This document shows, piece by piece, positions 1 through 7,993 of a stretch of 64,000 nt of DNA. The position numbers were made by a program, and so were the translations under genes. Below the pieces are notes generated by a model, which worked only from the letters and a program-made list of their open reading frames with translations, was not told the origin of the DNA and made no database searches. Each line of letters begins with the position of its first letter. Position 1 is the stretch's first letter. Origin of the DNA: Pleionea sediminis (GTDB taxonomy: Bacteria > Pseudomonadota > Gammaproteobacteria > Enterobacterales > Kangiellaceae); the NCBI RefSeq assembly GCF_007570825.1, contig NZ_SUNB01000001.1, positions 1,364,001 through 1,428,000 on the forward strand, written 5' to 3'.

Positions 1-142
1 AGAAAAAAATTTGATTGAAGTAACCAATGGCTATATAAAAACAACTGAGTTGGGCCACCAGTTTCTCAATGAACTACTTGAAATATTTATGTCCGAAAAT
101 ACAAATATACCCGAAAAAATTAATATTAAAAAAGTTGACTAA
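1..142 (+). CDS. hemW: HemW C-terminal end (radical SAM coproporphyrinogen oxidase-like), partial
   Basis: An open frame enters the window (in frame from base 2) and ends at the TAA at 140-142, leaving 46 codons. The peptide contains [20 protein letters not shown], which resembles the winged-helix-like C-terminus of HemW/YggW ('gyl..t..G..f.n.ll..'). HemW is a radical SAM protein linked to haem trafficking. The frame converges on trmB and the two stop codons overlap by four bases. In many gammaproteobacteria hemW lies close to trmB and mutY, which supports the call. Only the tail is visible, so identification is moderate. Confidence 0.6.
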   Translation, partial: EKNLIEVTNGYIKTTELGHQFLNELLEIFMSENTNIPEKINIKKVD

Positions 143-834
143 CATTTCTCGAACATCAAATCCCAAACACCATGCCCTAACTTTTCTCCTCGATGCTCAA
201 ATTTTGTGAGAGGTCGATCATCAGGGCGAGGAATATAGTTATCGTCATCCGATAAATTCTTCCAACCATCGCAGCTTTTTAAAACAGACAACATATGCTG
301 TGCGTAGTTTTCCCAATCGGTTGCCAAATGTAAAAAGCCTGACAGCATTAATTTCGAATGACATAATTCAACAAAGTTCTTTTGTACAATTCGTCTTTTA
401 TGATGGCGCGTTTTATGCCATGGATCTGGAAAGAAAATTTGAATTCCCGCAACAGAGTTATCTGGAATCATCTTGTTAAGAACTTCAACCGCATCATGAT
501 TAATCACTCTTAAGTTTGTTAACTCAAACTCTTCCGCCAATAACAAACAAGCTCCGACACCTGGTTTATGAACCTCAATACCAAAATAATTTCTATCCCG
601 ATAATTTGCAGCTTGCTCAGCGAGCGACTTTCCCATGCCAAAGCCAATTTCTAAAATGACGGGATTATCATTTCCAAACAGCGAGACTAAATCGAGTTTC
701 TCCTTGGCAAAATTAACCCCCATATGCGGAAAAATATCATCCATTGCACGTTGCTGCCCCTTTGTCATCCGTCCTTCTCGTTTGACAAAACTGCGAATCT
801 CGCGCATGTGCTTCGGTTTATTGTTATCCGTCAT
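139..834 (-). CDS. trmB: tRNA (guanine-N7-)-methyltransferase TrmB
   Basis: TrmB places m7G at position 46 in the tRNA variable loop, using S-adenosylmethionine. The 231-residue product has the SAM-binding glycine motif ([11 protein letters not shown]) and the family signature [13 protein letters not shown], followed by the acidic C-terminal segment ending in a WDLMFEKC-like tail. The frame can be extended upstream to 891, but the N-terminus [16 protein letters not shown] starting at 834 fits the family length (about 230-240). The gene converges on hemW and is divergent from the SLC13 permease. Confidence 0.93.
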   Translation of the reverse strand: MTDNNKPKHMREIRSFVKREGRMTKGQQRAMDDIFPHMGVNFAKEKLDLVSLFGNDNPVILEIGFGMGKSLAEQAANYRDRNYFGIEVHKPGVGACLLLAEEFELTNLRVINHDAVEVLNKMIPDNSVAGIQIFFPDPWHKTRHHKRRIVQKNFVELCHSKLMLSGFLHLATDWENYAQHMLSVLKSCDGWKNLSDDDNYIPRPDDRPLTKFEHRGEKLGHGVWDLMFEKC

Positions 835-1038
835 AGTAGTGTGTTCTAAGAAATAAAATGCCGTAAAAATTAATGAGCGAGATTGTACCAAAGAGTAGAA
901 AAACTGACATCTTTTTGAGCATTATGCTCTTTATACTGATGTTTTATATGAATTATTCCAACTTATTCTTAAAAAGTTTTATTTTTACAATCAAAGTCAC
1001 TAAAGTTAACGATAATCTAAATGAAAGTTGCTTAATTC

Positions 1039-2889
1039 ATGTTCGATTTACCTGCGGTTCCTAATAACCATGCGCTTGCCGTTTTGCTACTGACGGTGTT
1101 CGCACTGTATTTATTTCGGCGAGAAGACATTCCACTTGAGACAAGCTGCCTCGGAGTGCTTTTAACATTAATCATCGGCTTTGAGGTATTTCCTTTTATT
1201 CCAGAAGGAAGAGACAACGTCGTCAAAGCGACCGACTTTTTTTCTGGTTTCGGACATGAAGCATTGGTCGCTGTATGTGCACTCATGATGGCAGGGCAAG
1301 GCCTCGTTCGAACCGGCGCATTAGAACCGATAGGAAGATTACTGGCAAAACTCTGGAAAAGCGCACCTGCAATTTCCTTACTTTTAACCTTGGTAATTGG
1401 TGCGATTTTAAGTGCTTTTATGAACAACACTCCAATCGTTGTCCTATTACTTCCAATTTTAATCAGTGTTTCTTTGCGCACAAAGTCATCTGCTTCCGGG
1501 ATATTAATGCCGATGGGACTAGCAACGATTGTTGGTGGAATGTCAACCAGTATTGGTACATCTACCAACTTACTTGTTGTCTCAGTTGCAGCGGACATGG
1601 GGATGAGACGTCTCGAAATGTTCGACTTTCTTGCAACAGCAGCTATCGCGGGAAGTTTTGCAATTGCTTACCTTTGGCTTATAGCACCGCGCATCATGCC
1701 AAACAGACAGGCATCCATGAGCGACAGTTCGCCACGATTATTTACAGCCCACTTAACGATTCAAGAAGATGGCTATGCGGTTGATAAACGTCTCGCTGAC
1801 GTTATCGAGCATGCCGGTGGTCACTTAAAAGTAGAGCGAATTCAGCGTGGTGAGACTAATGAAACACGAATTATGCCGATGCCGGATGTTGTATTGAAAG
1901 CGGGCGACAGATTACGAGTATCGGACACACCAGAGAATCTAAAAGACTACGAAGCTTCTCTTGGTGCGAAATTGTTTAAAGGAAAACACCGAGTTGACGA
2001 TGAACATCCGCTAATTGCCGAGGATCAACAATTAGCGGAAGTTGTCGTAGTTCCGGGTTCTCCGCTGGCCGGTTCTACTTTAAAAAATGTCAGGTTCATA
2101 GACCAATTTAAACTTGTTGCAATCGCACTGCACAGAGGCGGTAAAGCGATTGACCTCTATCGAAAACTTGGCAATGTTTCATTGCATGTTGGTGACGTAT
2201 TACTGGTTCAAGGACCAAGGGAGAACATCGCCAGCATGAAAAAAGAGGGCAATTTACTGGTTCTTGATGCTACAACCGATTTACCACATTCAGAAAAAGC
2301 ACCGATTGCTTTACTAATTATGGCGAGCATTATCTTCTTCGCAGCGATTGGCTTGTTACCAATAGCGGTAAGCGCACTTTGCGGCGTTATTTTAATGCTT
2401 CTTACACGCTGCATGAACTGGAAAGATGCTTCTCTTGCGTTAAGTACTCAAGTGGTTCTAATTGTCGTGGCATCGCTGGCATTAGGTGATGCACTACTGA
2501 AAACAGGCGGGGCTGATTATCTGGCAGAGAGCTTCGTCGCAATATTTTCTGGGGCACCTCCCGTCGTCATTCTTAGTGCTCTCATGCTCTTACTGGCGTT
2601 GCTCACCAATGTCGTATCAAATAATGCAGCAGCCGTTATCGGCACGCCTATCGCCATATCAGTTGCACAACAATTGAATTTATCTCCCGAGCCTTTTGTA
2701 ATTGCTGTGTTGTTCGGTGCTAACATGAGCTATGCCACTCCTGTTGCTTACAAAACCAACTTGCTAGTCATGAATGCCGGTGGATATCGTTTTTCCGATT
2801 TCGTTCGTATTGGTGTACCACTCGTTATCTTAATGTGGCTAGTACTATCTTTTGTCATTCCAATAATGCACCCTCTTACACCGCAATAA
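1039..2889 (+). CDS. SLC13/DASS-family permease with two RCK_C (TrkA-C) domains
   Basis: Predicted inner-membrane anion permease of 616 residues, the length and domain order of the YfbS-like group. N-terminal hydrophobic helices (about residues 8-215) are followed by a soluble central segment (about 230-410) with two TrkA-C/RCK_C-like modules ending in phrases such as 'LKAGDRLRV' and 'LHVGDVLLVQG'. A second set of helices (about 415-612) carries the SNNAAA motif typical of Na+-coupled dicarboxylate/sulfate carriers. The substrate cannot be told from sequence. It sits between trmB and mutY, which are neighbours in enterobacteria, so it looks like an insertion in a conserved block. There is no strong Shine-Dalgarno sequence. 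Confidence 0.85.
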   Translation: MFDLPAVPNNHALAVLLLTVFALYLFRREDIPLETSCLGVLLTLIIGFEVFPFIPEGRDNVVKATDFFSGFGHEALVAVCALMMAGQGLVRTGALEPIGRLLAKLWKSAPAISLLLTLVIGAILSAFMNNTPIVVLLLPILISVSLRTKSSASGILMPMGLATIVGGMSTSIGTSTNLLVVSVAADMGMRRLEMFDFLATAAIAGSFAIAYLWLIAPRIMPNRQASMSDSSPRLFTAHLTIQEDGYAVDKRLADVIEHAGGHLKVERIQRGETNETRIMPMPDVVLKAGDRLRVSDTPENLKDYEASLGAKLFKGKHRVDDEHPLIAEDQQLAEVVVVPGSPLAGSTLKNVRFIDQFKLVAIALHRGGKAIDLYRKLGNVSLHVGDVLLVQGPRENIASMKKEGNLLVLDATTDLPHSEKAPIALLIMASIIFFAAIGLLPIAVSALCGVILMLLTRCMNWKDASLALSTQVVLIVVASLALGDALLKTGGADYLAESFVAIFSGAPPVVILSALMLLLALLTNVVSNNAAAVIGTPIAISVAQQLNLSPEPFVIAVLFGANMSYATPVAYKTNLLVMNAGGYRFSDFVRIGVPLVILMWLVLSFVIPIMHPLTPQ

Positions 2890-2972
2890 AGAGATGTAGA
2901 GCGGCTAAAACCTTTAGTCGCTCTCTCAAATTAATTACACTACGCAAACACTATACTCACAGGAAACCGAAT

Positions 2973-4034
2973 TTGGAGCCTTCTGCATTTCAAAGTGCCA
3001 TTTTAAAGTTTTATCAACAAAAAGGACGTAAAGATTTACCGTGGCAACATAACAAAACTCATTATCGAGTTTGGATTTCAGAAATTATGTTGCAACAAAC
3101 TCAAGTTGCAACCGTCATCCCTTACTATCAAAGGTTTATGGATCGCTTTCCTACCTTAGAAGCCTTGGCGCAAGCTTCTGTCGATGATGTGCTTACTCTT
3201 TGGACAGGACTCGGTTACTACACCAGAGCGAGAAATTTACATAAATGCGCGCAAACTCTAATAAATGATTACCAAGGTAATTGGCCAGATAATGTTGATG
3301 AATTAGAGTCTCTTCCTGGTATCGGTCGCTCTACCGCCGGCGCAATTCACTCATTATCTACAGGCCAGCCTGCGACTATTTTGGACGGTAATGTCAAAAG
3401 AGTACTTTGTAGATTTTATGCAGTTAACGGCTGGCCAGGAAAAACCGCGGTGCATAATTCTTTATGGGAGATTGCTGAAAAGCTAACACCAAAAAAAGAA
3501 GTTGCGCAGTATAACCAAGCTATGATGGACATGGGAGCCACCATCTGCACACGCCGAAATCCATTGTGCGTAGAGTGTCCCGTAAATTCACATTGTGTTG
3601 CTCTAAAGCAAGGCAATCCACATGACTATCCGAATCCAAAACCCAAAACGAAAAAGCCAGTCAAGCAGGCAGCGTTCGCGATAATTCATCACCAAGATCG
3701 AGTCTTGCTCGAAAAGCGTCCGTCATCGGGAATTTGGGGTGGTCTCTGGTCATTACCTCAATCATCTGAAAAGAAAGAGCTTGAACAATTTATTTATGGT
3801 TTAAATATCGAAACGGATTACCAGGAAGAACTATCTGAGTTTAAACACACATTTAGTCACTACCACTTGATGATTCAACCAATCATCTACCGTGTCGAAC
3901 AACTAAATCCTCAAGTTATGGACGATGACCGTTTTCGATGGCAAGATCTCAACAAATTGCATGACGTGGGCTTACCCAGTCCCGTTTTAAAGTTGCTTTC
4001 AAATTTAAATCATTCATTGGTCGCCATAGGATAA
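2973..4034 (+). CDS. mutY: Adenine DNA glycosylase MutY (TTG start)
   Basis: MutY removes adenine mispaired with 8-oxoguanine. The product shows the catalytic Glu in SEIMLQQTQV, the HhH-GPD region (ESLPGIGRSTAGAI), the catalytic Asp in LDGNVKRVLCR, the four-cysteine 4Fe-4S loop CTRRNPLCVECPVNSHC (C-x6-C-x2-C-x5-C), and a C-terminal NUDIX-like 8-oxoG-recognition domain (EKRPSSGIWGGLWSLP). The frame stays open upstream to 2835 inside the permease gene, but no ATG there has a plausible leader. A TTG at 2973 lies 8 bases after AGGA (2961-2964) and gives 353 residues, close to the E. coli protein (350). The gene is followed by yggX after 3 bases, as in E. coli. Confidence 0.93.
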   Translation: MEPSAFQSAILKFYQQKGRKDLPWQHNKTHYRVWISEIMLQQTQVATVIPYYQRFMDRFPTLEALAQASVDDVLTLWTGLGYYTRARNLHKCAQTLINDYQGNWPDNVDELESLPGIGRSTAGAIHSLSTGQPATILDGNVKRVLCRFYAVNGWPGKTAVHNSLWEIAEKLTPKKEVAQYNQAMMDMGATICTRRNPLCVECPVNSHCVALKQGNPHDYPNPKPKTKKPVKQAAFAIIHHQDRVLLEKRPSSGIWGGLWSLPQSSEKKELEQFIYGLNIETDYQEELSEFKHTFSHYHLMIQPIIYRVEQLNPQVMDDDRFRWQDLNKLHDVGLPSPVLKLLSNLNHSLVAIG

Positions 4035-4037
4035 AAT

Positions 4038-4316
4038 ATGTCTAGAACTGTCTTTTGTCAGAAATTACAAAAGGATCTTCCAGGATTAAATGCACCGACA
4101 TACCCGGGAGAGCTCGGACAAAAAATATACAACAATGTTTCTCAAGAAGCTTGGCAACAATGGCTTAAGCACCAAACGATGCTCATTAATGAAAAACGTT
4201 TGAATGTTATAGAACCAGAAACACGTACTTATTTGGCGGGAGAAATGGAGAAGTTTCTTTTCGGAGGTGATTACGATATGCCCGAAGGATACGTTCCTCC
4301 GGAAAAAAGCCAATAA
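4038..4316 (+). CDS. yggX: Fe(II)-trafficking protein YggX
   Basis: Small cytosolic protein (92 residues) linked to protection of iron-sulfur clusters from oxidative damage. It has the family features: VFCQKLQKDLPGL near the N-terminus with the conserved Cys, PGELGQKIYNNVSQEAWQQW in the middle, and the LAGEMEKFLFG ending. It starts 3 bases after mutY, so the two are probably co-transcribed. MutY carries a 4Fe-4S cluster, which makes the pairing sensible. Confidence 0.95.
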   Translation: MSRTVFCQKLQKDLPGLNAPTYPGELGQKIYNNVSQEAWQQWLKHQTMLINEKRLNVIEPETRTYLAGEMEKFLFGGDYDMPEGYVPPEKSQ

Positions 4317-4331
4317 TTTAACATCCGGGGC

Positions 4332-4360
4332 TTGACTTCGAATCGCTAAATCGGTTTAAT
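4332..4360 (+). promoter_or_regulatory. Sigma-70 promoter of tRNA-Phe
   Basis: TTGACT at 4332-4337 and TTTAAT at 4355-4360 are separated by exactly 17 bases and followed by a GC-rich discriminator (ACGCGCTC). This is the typical layout of a strong, stringently controlled stable-RNA promoter. Transcription would start near 4367, about 75 bases before the mature tRNA. Confidence 0.75.
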
Positions 4361-4443
4361 ACGCGCTCTTTCGCAAACGCTCATATATAGCGATTGCGAT
4401 TGGATAGTTTTTAAAACGCAAATATTGTTCAAACTATCTAGAT

Positions 4444-4521
<78 letters not shown>

Positions 4522-4775
4522 TTTCCTAGTAGTAGCCCTATGTTTTCCTTTTAAATCAATAAGTTACTGACTAAGTCAAAATATTCCTAAAAATTAAGCT
4601 TCTTATTTATATATTTGTGTGTCCATAAATTTAATTTTTAAAAGATTTCTAGGAAGTTAATTCCACTTTTTTAGGTCTTTTAGAGCTCGACTTCCATGTA
4701 AGACTAATTTGAAGATTTTTGATAAACTGATATTTAAGCAAAGCTTAGTTTTGTAAATCTATAGGCGATTTAATA

Positions 4776-5552
4776 ATGGAAAAACCTTTTAAATTTGGAT
4801 TAGTTATTTTTTCAATAATACTATTTCTTCAAAGCTGCAAAAATCAAACTCCTGACTTGGATACCAAGAAATTAAGCAATGATGAAAAAGCTCTCTGGGA
4901 GGAATTATTAAAAGAGCATAAGTTTTTTAAAAGCAAGATTGATATTTTTCCTCCACTTATTAAAGACCAAAAAGAAAAAGCACTCATTTCACGAAGATGG
5001 CATAAAACTACAGAGAATATAGAAAAACTTGTTTCTAAATATCCCAATGAAGAGTCCTTTCTTTTTATGAAAGCAGACTTATATCGCCAAGGTTATAATT
5101 TAAACATTGAAAAAAGCTTTGAAAATGCTCAAATAGCTGTAGACCATTGTATATTCAAGTATCCTAGTTCTGTGAGCTGCCGTTACACAGCTATTTATCT
5201 CTACTTGTTTTTTGGTCCAGAAACAGATGTTCAGATGCACCCAAGTGATAGTTACTATCTAACTAAGAGGTTCATCAATTCAAATGGAAAAAATCATCTA
5301 TTTAAAGCAAAAGAAAGCTTAGACTTCCTTAAAGAAGAGTTTTTAGGGGAAAAACATGATATTGAAGCAGGCTATATTTTTTACCGGTCATATTTATTCT
5401 TCGCATCACTTTATAATAATGGAGATAAAGAAACACTTGCAGAGAACGCAAAATCAAATTACCAAGACATAATGCACTTTCAAGACTCTTTTTCTAACTC
5501 GAGATACCGTGTCTACTTCAACACACTTCTCGAACAATATGCTATTTACTAG
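4776..5552 (+). CDS. Island-borne lipoprotein with TPR-like repeats, unknown function
   Basis: 258-residue predicted lipoprotein. A hydrophobic signal (about residues 5-20) ends in the lipobox LQSC, with Cys21 as the lipidation site. The rest is charged and probably alpha-helical, with TPR-like stretches (for example residues 90-150, 'FLFMKADLYRQGYNLNIEKSFENA' in part). It has no family I recognise. It is the only gene between the two tRNA-Phe attachment repeats, and its AT- and lysine-rich composition differs from the adjacent mutY-yggX genes, consistent with transfer. No strong ribosome binding site is seen. Confidence 0.75.
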   Translation: MEKPFKFGLVIFSIILFLQSCKNQTPDLDTKKLSNDEKALWEELLKEHKFFKSKIDIFPPLIKDQKEKALISRRWHKTTENIEKLVSKYPNEESFLFMKADLYRQGYNLNIEKSFENAQIAVDHCIFKYPSSVSCRYTAIYLYLFFGPETDVQMHPSDSYYLTKRFINSNGKNHLFKAKESLDFLKEEFLGEKHDIEAGYIFYRSYLFFASLYNNGDKETLAENAKSNYQDIMHFQDSFSNSRYRVYFNTLLEQYAIY

Positions 5553-5843
5553 GATATTGTTAAATTCAAATACTTTTACTTCTTCAGATGTATCTAGCTA
5601 CCAGCAGTTCATCTGTGTAGTCGCTATACAGCAGAATAAATTTATTTAGACAAGCAAAACAAAAATCATTTAAGTGAACAATAATACTTAGCTAAAAACA
5701 CTTGTGGAAATAGCTTAATCAAAAATTCGAAGTCCACAAAAGTGTCCACATTCCTGAGGAACATCGTGCAATGATGAGTAGTTACTTCTTATATTTTCAC
5801 GAGTCAAGAATGAATGTGGTAAAACGTGTTAGCTTTCAACGGT
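5553..5843. other. Non-coding right part of the tRNA-Phe element
   Basis: About 290 bases between the lipoprotein stop and the right attachment repeat. All frames are interrupted, and I found no convincing integrase fragment, RNA gene or terminator. Short repeated words (AAGTCCAC / AGTGTCCAC near 5730-5750) are present but not organised. Confidence 0.5.
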
Positions 5844-5890
5844 CTGAAAATCCTTGTGTCGGCAGTTCAATTCTGCCCCGGGCCACCATT
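5844..5890 (+). repeat. Right attachment-site repeat (attR-like), 3' tRNA-Phe duplicate
   Basis: Second copy of the 47-bp repeat. It contains only the 3' part of tRNA-Phe (anticodon loop to CCA), so it cannot make a tRNA. It is followed directly by a tRNA-type terminator, which suggests this is the original chromosomal 3' end displaced by integration. Confidence 0.9.
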
Positions 5891-5900
5891 CGAATTCTTT

Positions 5901-5929
5901 AAAACCTGAGCATCGTCTCAGGTTTTTTT
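5901..5929 (+). terminator. Rho-independent terminator, ancestral tRNA-Phe terminator
   Basis: Stem AACCTGAG / CTCAGGTT (5903-5910 with 5917-5924, extendable by A-T pairs) with a 6-base loop and a run of seven T. It lies 11 bases after the truncated tRNA copy, where the tRNA-Phe terminator would have been before the element inserted. Confidence 0.85.
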
Positions 5930-6062
5930 ATGCAAATTCAAAAAGTTAACGCTAAAGAACCTTCAAGCAAGATTAAAGAACTTCGACCTACTATCTATTG
6001 TAGTCGACGAGAGTCCAAAATTTTCTATATATGAAGAAAGTTTGAAGCGTCGGAGTTGAGAT

Positions 6063-6172
6063 GATATCTAGCTCTCGCGCTATCTGCTACATAGGTTTGT
6101 CGGAGCTTTTCGCTAACTTAACCGCTTATAATTTATTCTCTTGAGTAAACGTTCGTCTTTGTTTCTTTTCAT
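6063..6172 (-). pseudogene. IS3-family transposase OrfA fragment (HTH region)
   Basis: An ATG at 6172 opens with MKRNKDERLL. In another frame (6125 down to 6063) the peptide AVKLAKSSDKPM-stop-QIARELDI matches the helix-turn-helix start of IS3-family OrfA proteins ('EAVKLA..SDKPISQIARELGI'). A frameshift and at least one in-frame stop inactivate it. Downstream sequence shows no further similarity that I can recognise. Confidence 0.55.
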
Positions 6173-6176
6173 CAAC

Positions 6177-6221
6177 ACACCTTATATTGATGGGATATTT
6201 TTTCCCATCAATATAAGGTGT
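6177..6221. repeat. Perfect 19-bp inverted repeat in the IS leader
   Basis: ACACCTTATATTGATGGGA (6177-6195) is followed after 7 bases by its exact complement (6203-6221). On the minus strand the arm nearest orfA contains AAGGTGT, 4-5 bases before the ATG at 6172, so the hairpin would cover the orfA ribosome binding site. Confidence 0.85.
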
Positions 6222-6313
6222 CCGTCAAATCGGGGGTAGATCAATCCTTGGTGGATGTGGCTTAGAGAATTGCAGGCGGTTAACATGACGATAAGGTTTA
6301 ATAAGCCCATTTA

Positions 6314-7816
6314 TCATTTACGACTTATAACTTGTAATTTCATCGGAAGCTCGCAATGCCGAGACGCACCTTCATTGTATAAGATACCAATCTTCTCCGG
6401 TGAAAGCGAAAAGTTGTGAATAGCGACTTCTCCAATGCTTCCCTTAAACAGACCAGATACTGAGGAAGAGCGACTACCAATTCTTAATGGCTTTGAATTT
6501 GACAAGCTCCCCTGACGAACAGTTGGGTTATGAGTATCCGTTAATTGGCCGTCAATATAAATTTTTAGTCCATCGGGTTGATCGCGATCAACCGTTATTG
6601 CGAGAAAATGCCACTGACCATCAGCAATAAAAGTTCTGGAAATATAATTAGTACATGAAGAGTTTTTCGGGTCTCCGTCGCAATACCAAGAACCTTTTCC
6701 GTCAGCAAGTTGTGTTCCAATAAATCCATTATGTATATGTACGCTGTATCCCTTAACATTTCCTTCAAACTTTTCGAATCGTTTATCTATGATTACTCGC
6801 GTGTCTAGAGTTAGAGTTTTAATCCATGTGGTTATGGAATAGTCATTATCAGATATGTCAATTTCTGAACGATGTGGAATTTCAACAAAATCGTCGACAC
6901 CATCTAAGCAAAAAGCTCTAGTTTTTTCTTTTGGATGCAATCGAGTCTCGTTAATAGTTTCAACATCAGATATTTGGTTAATGGGTGAGTCTGATTCTGT
7001 ATTGGATAATTTCAATTTTGACTGAATCTGTTTTACAGCTTCTATTAAAGGAAGCTCAAAATATCCAGGAGTTATGTCTTCTAAAGTTAAACTGTAGTTC
7101 CAGAGGTAAATTGAATGTTTCAGATCTATTAAGTACAAAGAAAGCGTTGCATTTTCATCATCGGGTAATAGTATTCCTCTCAACAAGTAATCTGAATTTA
7201 AAGCATCATAATTTAACGGAGCCTCGAGTTGATAAGTCTTTACAGTAAGTGACGATATATTAATAGGTTCTAATTTCATTAATTTCTCAATGAATTTATT
7301 AGAAATTAACTGTATATCTTTCTTATTTGCAAACTCATCAGTTAAATACTCAAACTGGATTGCTATTTTAGGGGCATTGACGCTCAAACTATCATTGAAG
7401 AAGAATAGTCTATAAAGGCCGTAAATCGCGAACCCAAATATTGGTATAAGAAGCATTAATCTTAATTGATGTGATCTTTTGGTTGAAGATGATTGAACTT
7501 CTATTGGAGAACGTAATATGTAACCCTTTTTGGGCACCGTCTGTATGACACTCTCTTTACTCTCTGGTTCATCAAGTATTTTTCTTAAAGTAGCGATATT
7601 TCGATTTAATGAATTATCGCTAGCGATTCTGTCTTTCCATACCTCTGAAAATATTTGCTCTCGAGTTACTAGCTCTCCTTGAGATTTAGCGAGTAATAAA
7701 AGCACATCTAAAACTCTTGGTTCTATTTTTTGGCTATTCATGTTATGAGATATAGTCAAAGTTCGGGCATCGACTATTCTTCCATTCACTAAAAACTTAT
7801 TTTGATTACTTCCCAT
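6314..7816 (-). CDS. ToxR/CadC-like membrane transcription regulator with LamG domain
   Basis: 500-residue predicted one-component regulator. Residues about 20-105 form an OmpR/ToxR-type winged helix (EPRVLDVLLLLAKSQGELVT, VWKDR, RNIATLRKIL, VPKKGYIL). A single transmembrane segment follows at about 118-140 (MLLIPIFGFAIYGLYRLFFF). The periplasmic part has a mixed region to about 290 and then a concanavalin/LamG-like domain at about 302-490 (FCLDGVDDFVEIPHRSEID ... ADGQWHFLAITVDR ... KIYIDGQL ... LRIGSR). In ToxR/CadC proteins a periplasmic domain senses the stimulus while the cytoplasmic domain binds DNA. A LamG sensor would suggest carbohydrate or surface-ligand sensing, which is inference. 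It is divergent from the secreted protein at 7994. Confidence 0.85.
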   Translation of the reverse strand: MGSNQNKFLVNGRIVDARTLTISHNMNSQKIEPRVLDVLLLLAKSQGELVTREQIFSEVWKDRIASDNSLNRNIATLRKILDEPESKESVIQTVPKKGYILRSPIEVQSSSTKRSHQLRLMLLIPIFGFAIYGLYRLFFFNDSLSVNAPKIAIQFEYLTDEFANKKDIQLISNKFIEKLMKLEPINISSLTVKTYQLEAPLNYDALNSDYLLRGILLPDDENATLSLYLIDLKHSIYLWNYSLTLEDITPGYFELPLIEAVKQIQSKLKLSNTESDSPINQISDVETINETRLHPKEKTRAFCLDGVDDFVEIPHRSEIDISDNDYSITTWIKTLTLDTRVIIDKRFEKFEGNVKGYSVHIHNGFIGTQLADGKGSWYCDGDPKNSSCTNYISRTFIADGQWHFLAITVDRDQPDGLKIYIDGQLTDTHNPTVRQGSLSNSKPLRIGSRSSSVSGLFKGSIGEVAIHNFSLSPEKIGILYNEGASRHCELPMKLQVISRK

Positions 7817-7993
7817 ACAGAATCGTCATTTTTAATATTTGCTTCACAATCATACTTACTTTATATGAAATTCTTAATGCATTATTCACTTCACCTTCAT
7901 TTTTTTTTCTCTGTTTGTGTCAAATTTTAACCTCAATTATCGAGTTGACTTTGATATTTGAGATGAACGGTCATTTTTAACTGGAGAAATAAA

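Larger units (their letters stand above)
5990..6243 (-). mobile_element. Decayed left end of an IS3-family insertion sequence
   Basis: Read on the minus strand, the segment begins near 6243 with TGATCTACCCCCGATTTGAC, which looks like an IS3-family terminal inverted repeat. After a hairpin leader it continues into a broken orfA (see 6063-6172). No orfB or opposite end follows, so only the first about 250 bases remain. It lies just outside the tRNA-Phe element and shows that this spot has repeatedly taken up foreign DNA. Confidence 0.6.

Noticed and set aside
1032-1598. 188-residue minus-strand frame across the SLC13 permease gene
   Set aside because: It lies entirely opposite a well-supported permease gene and shows no family features or ribosome binding site.
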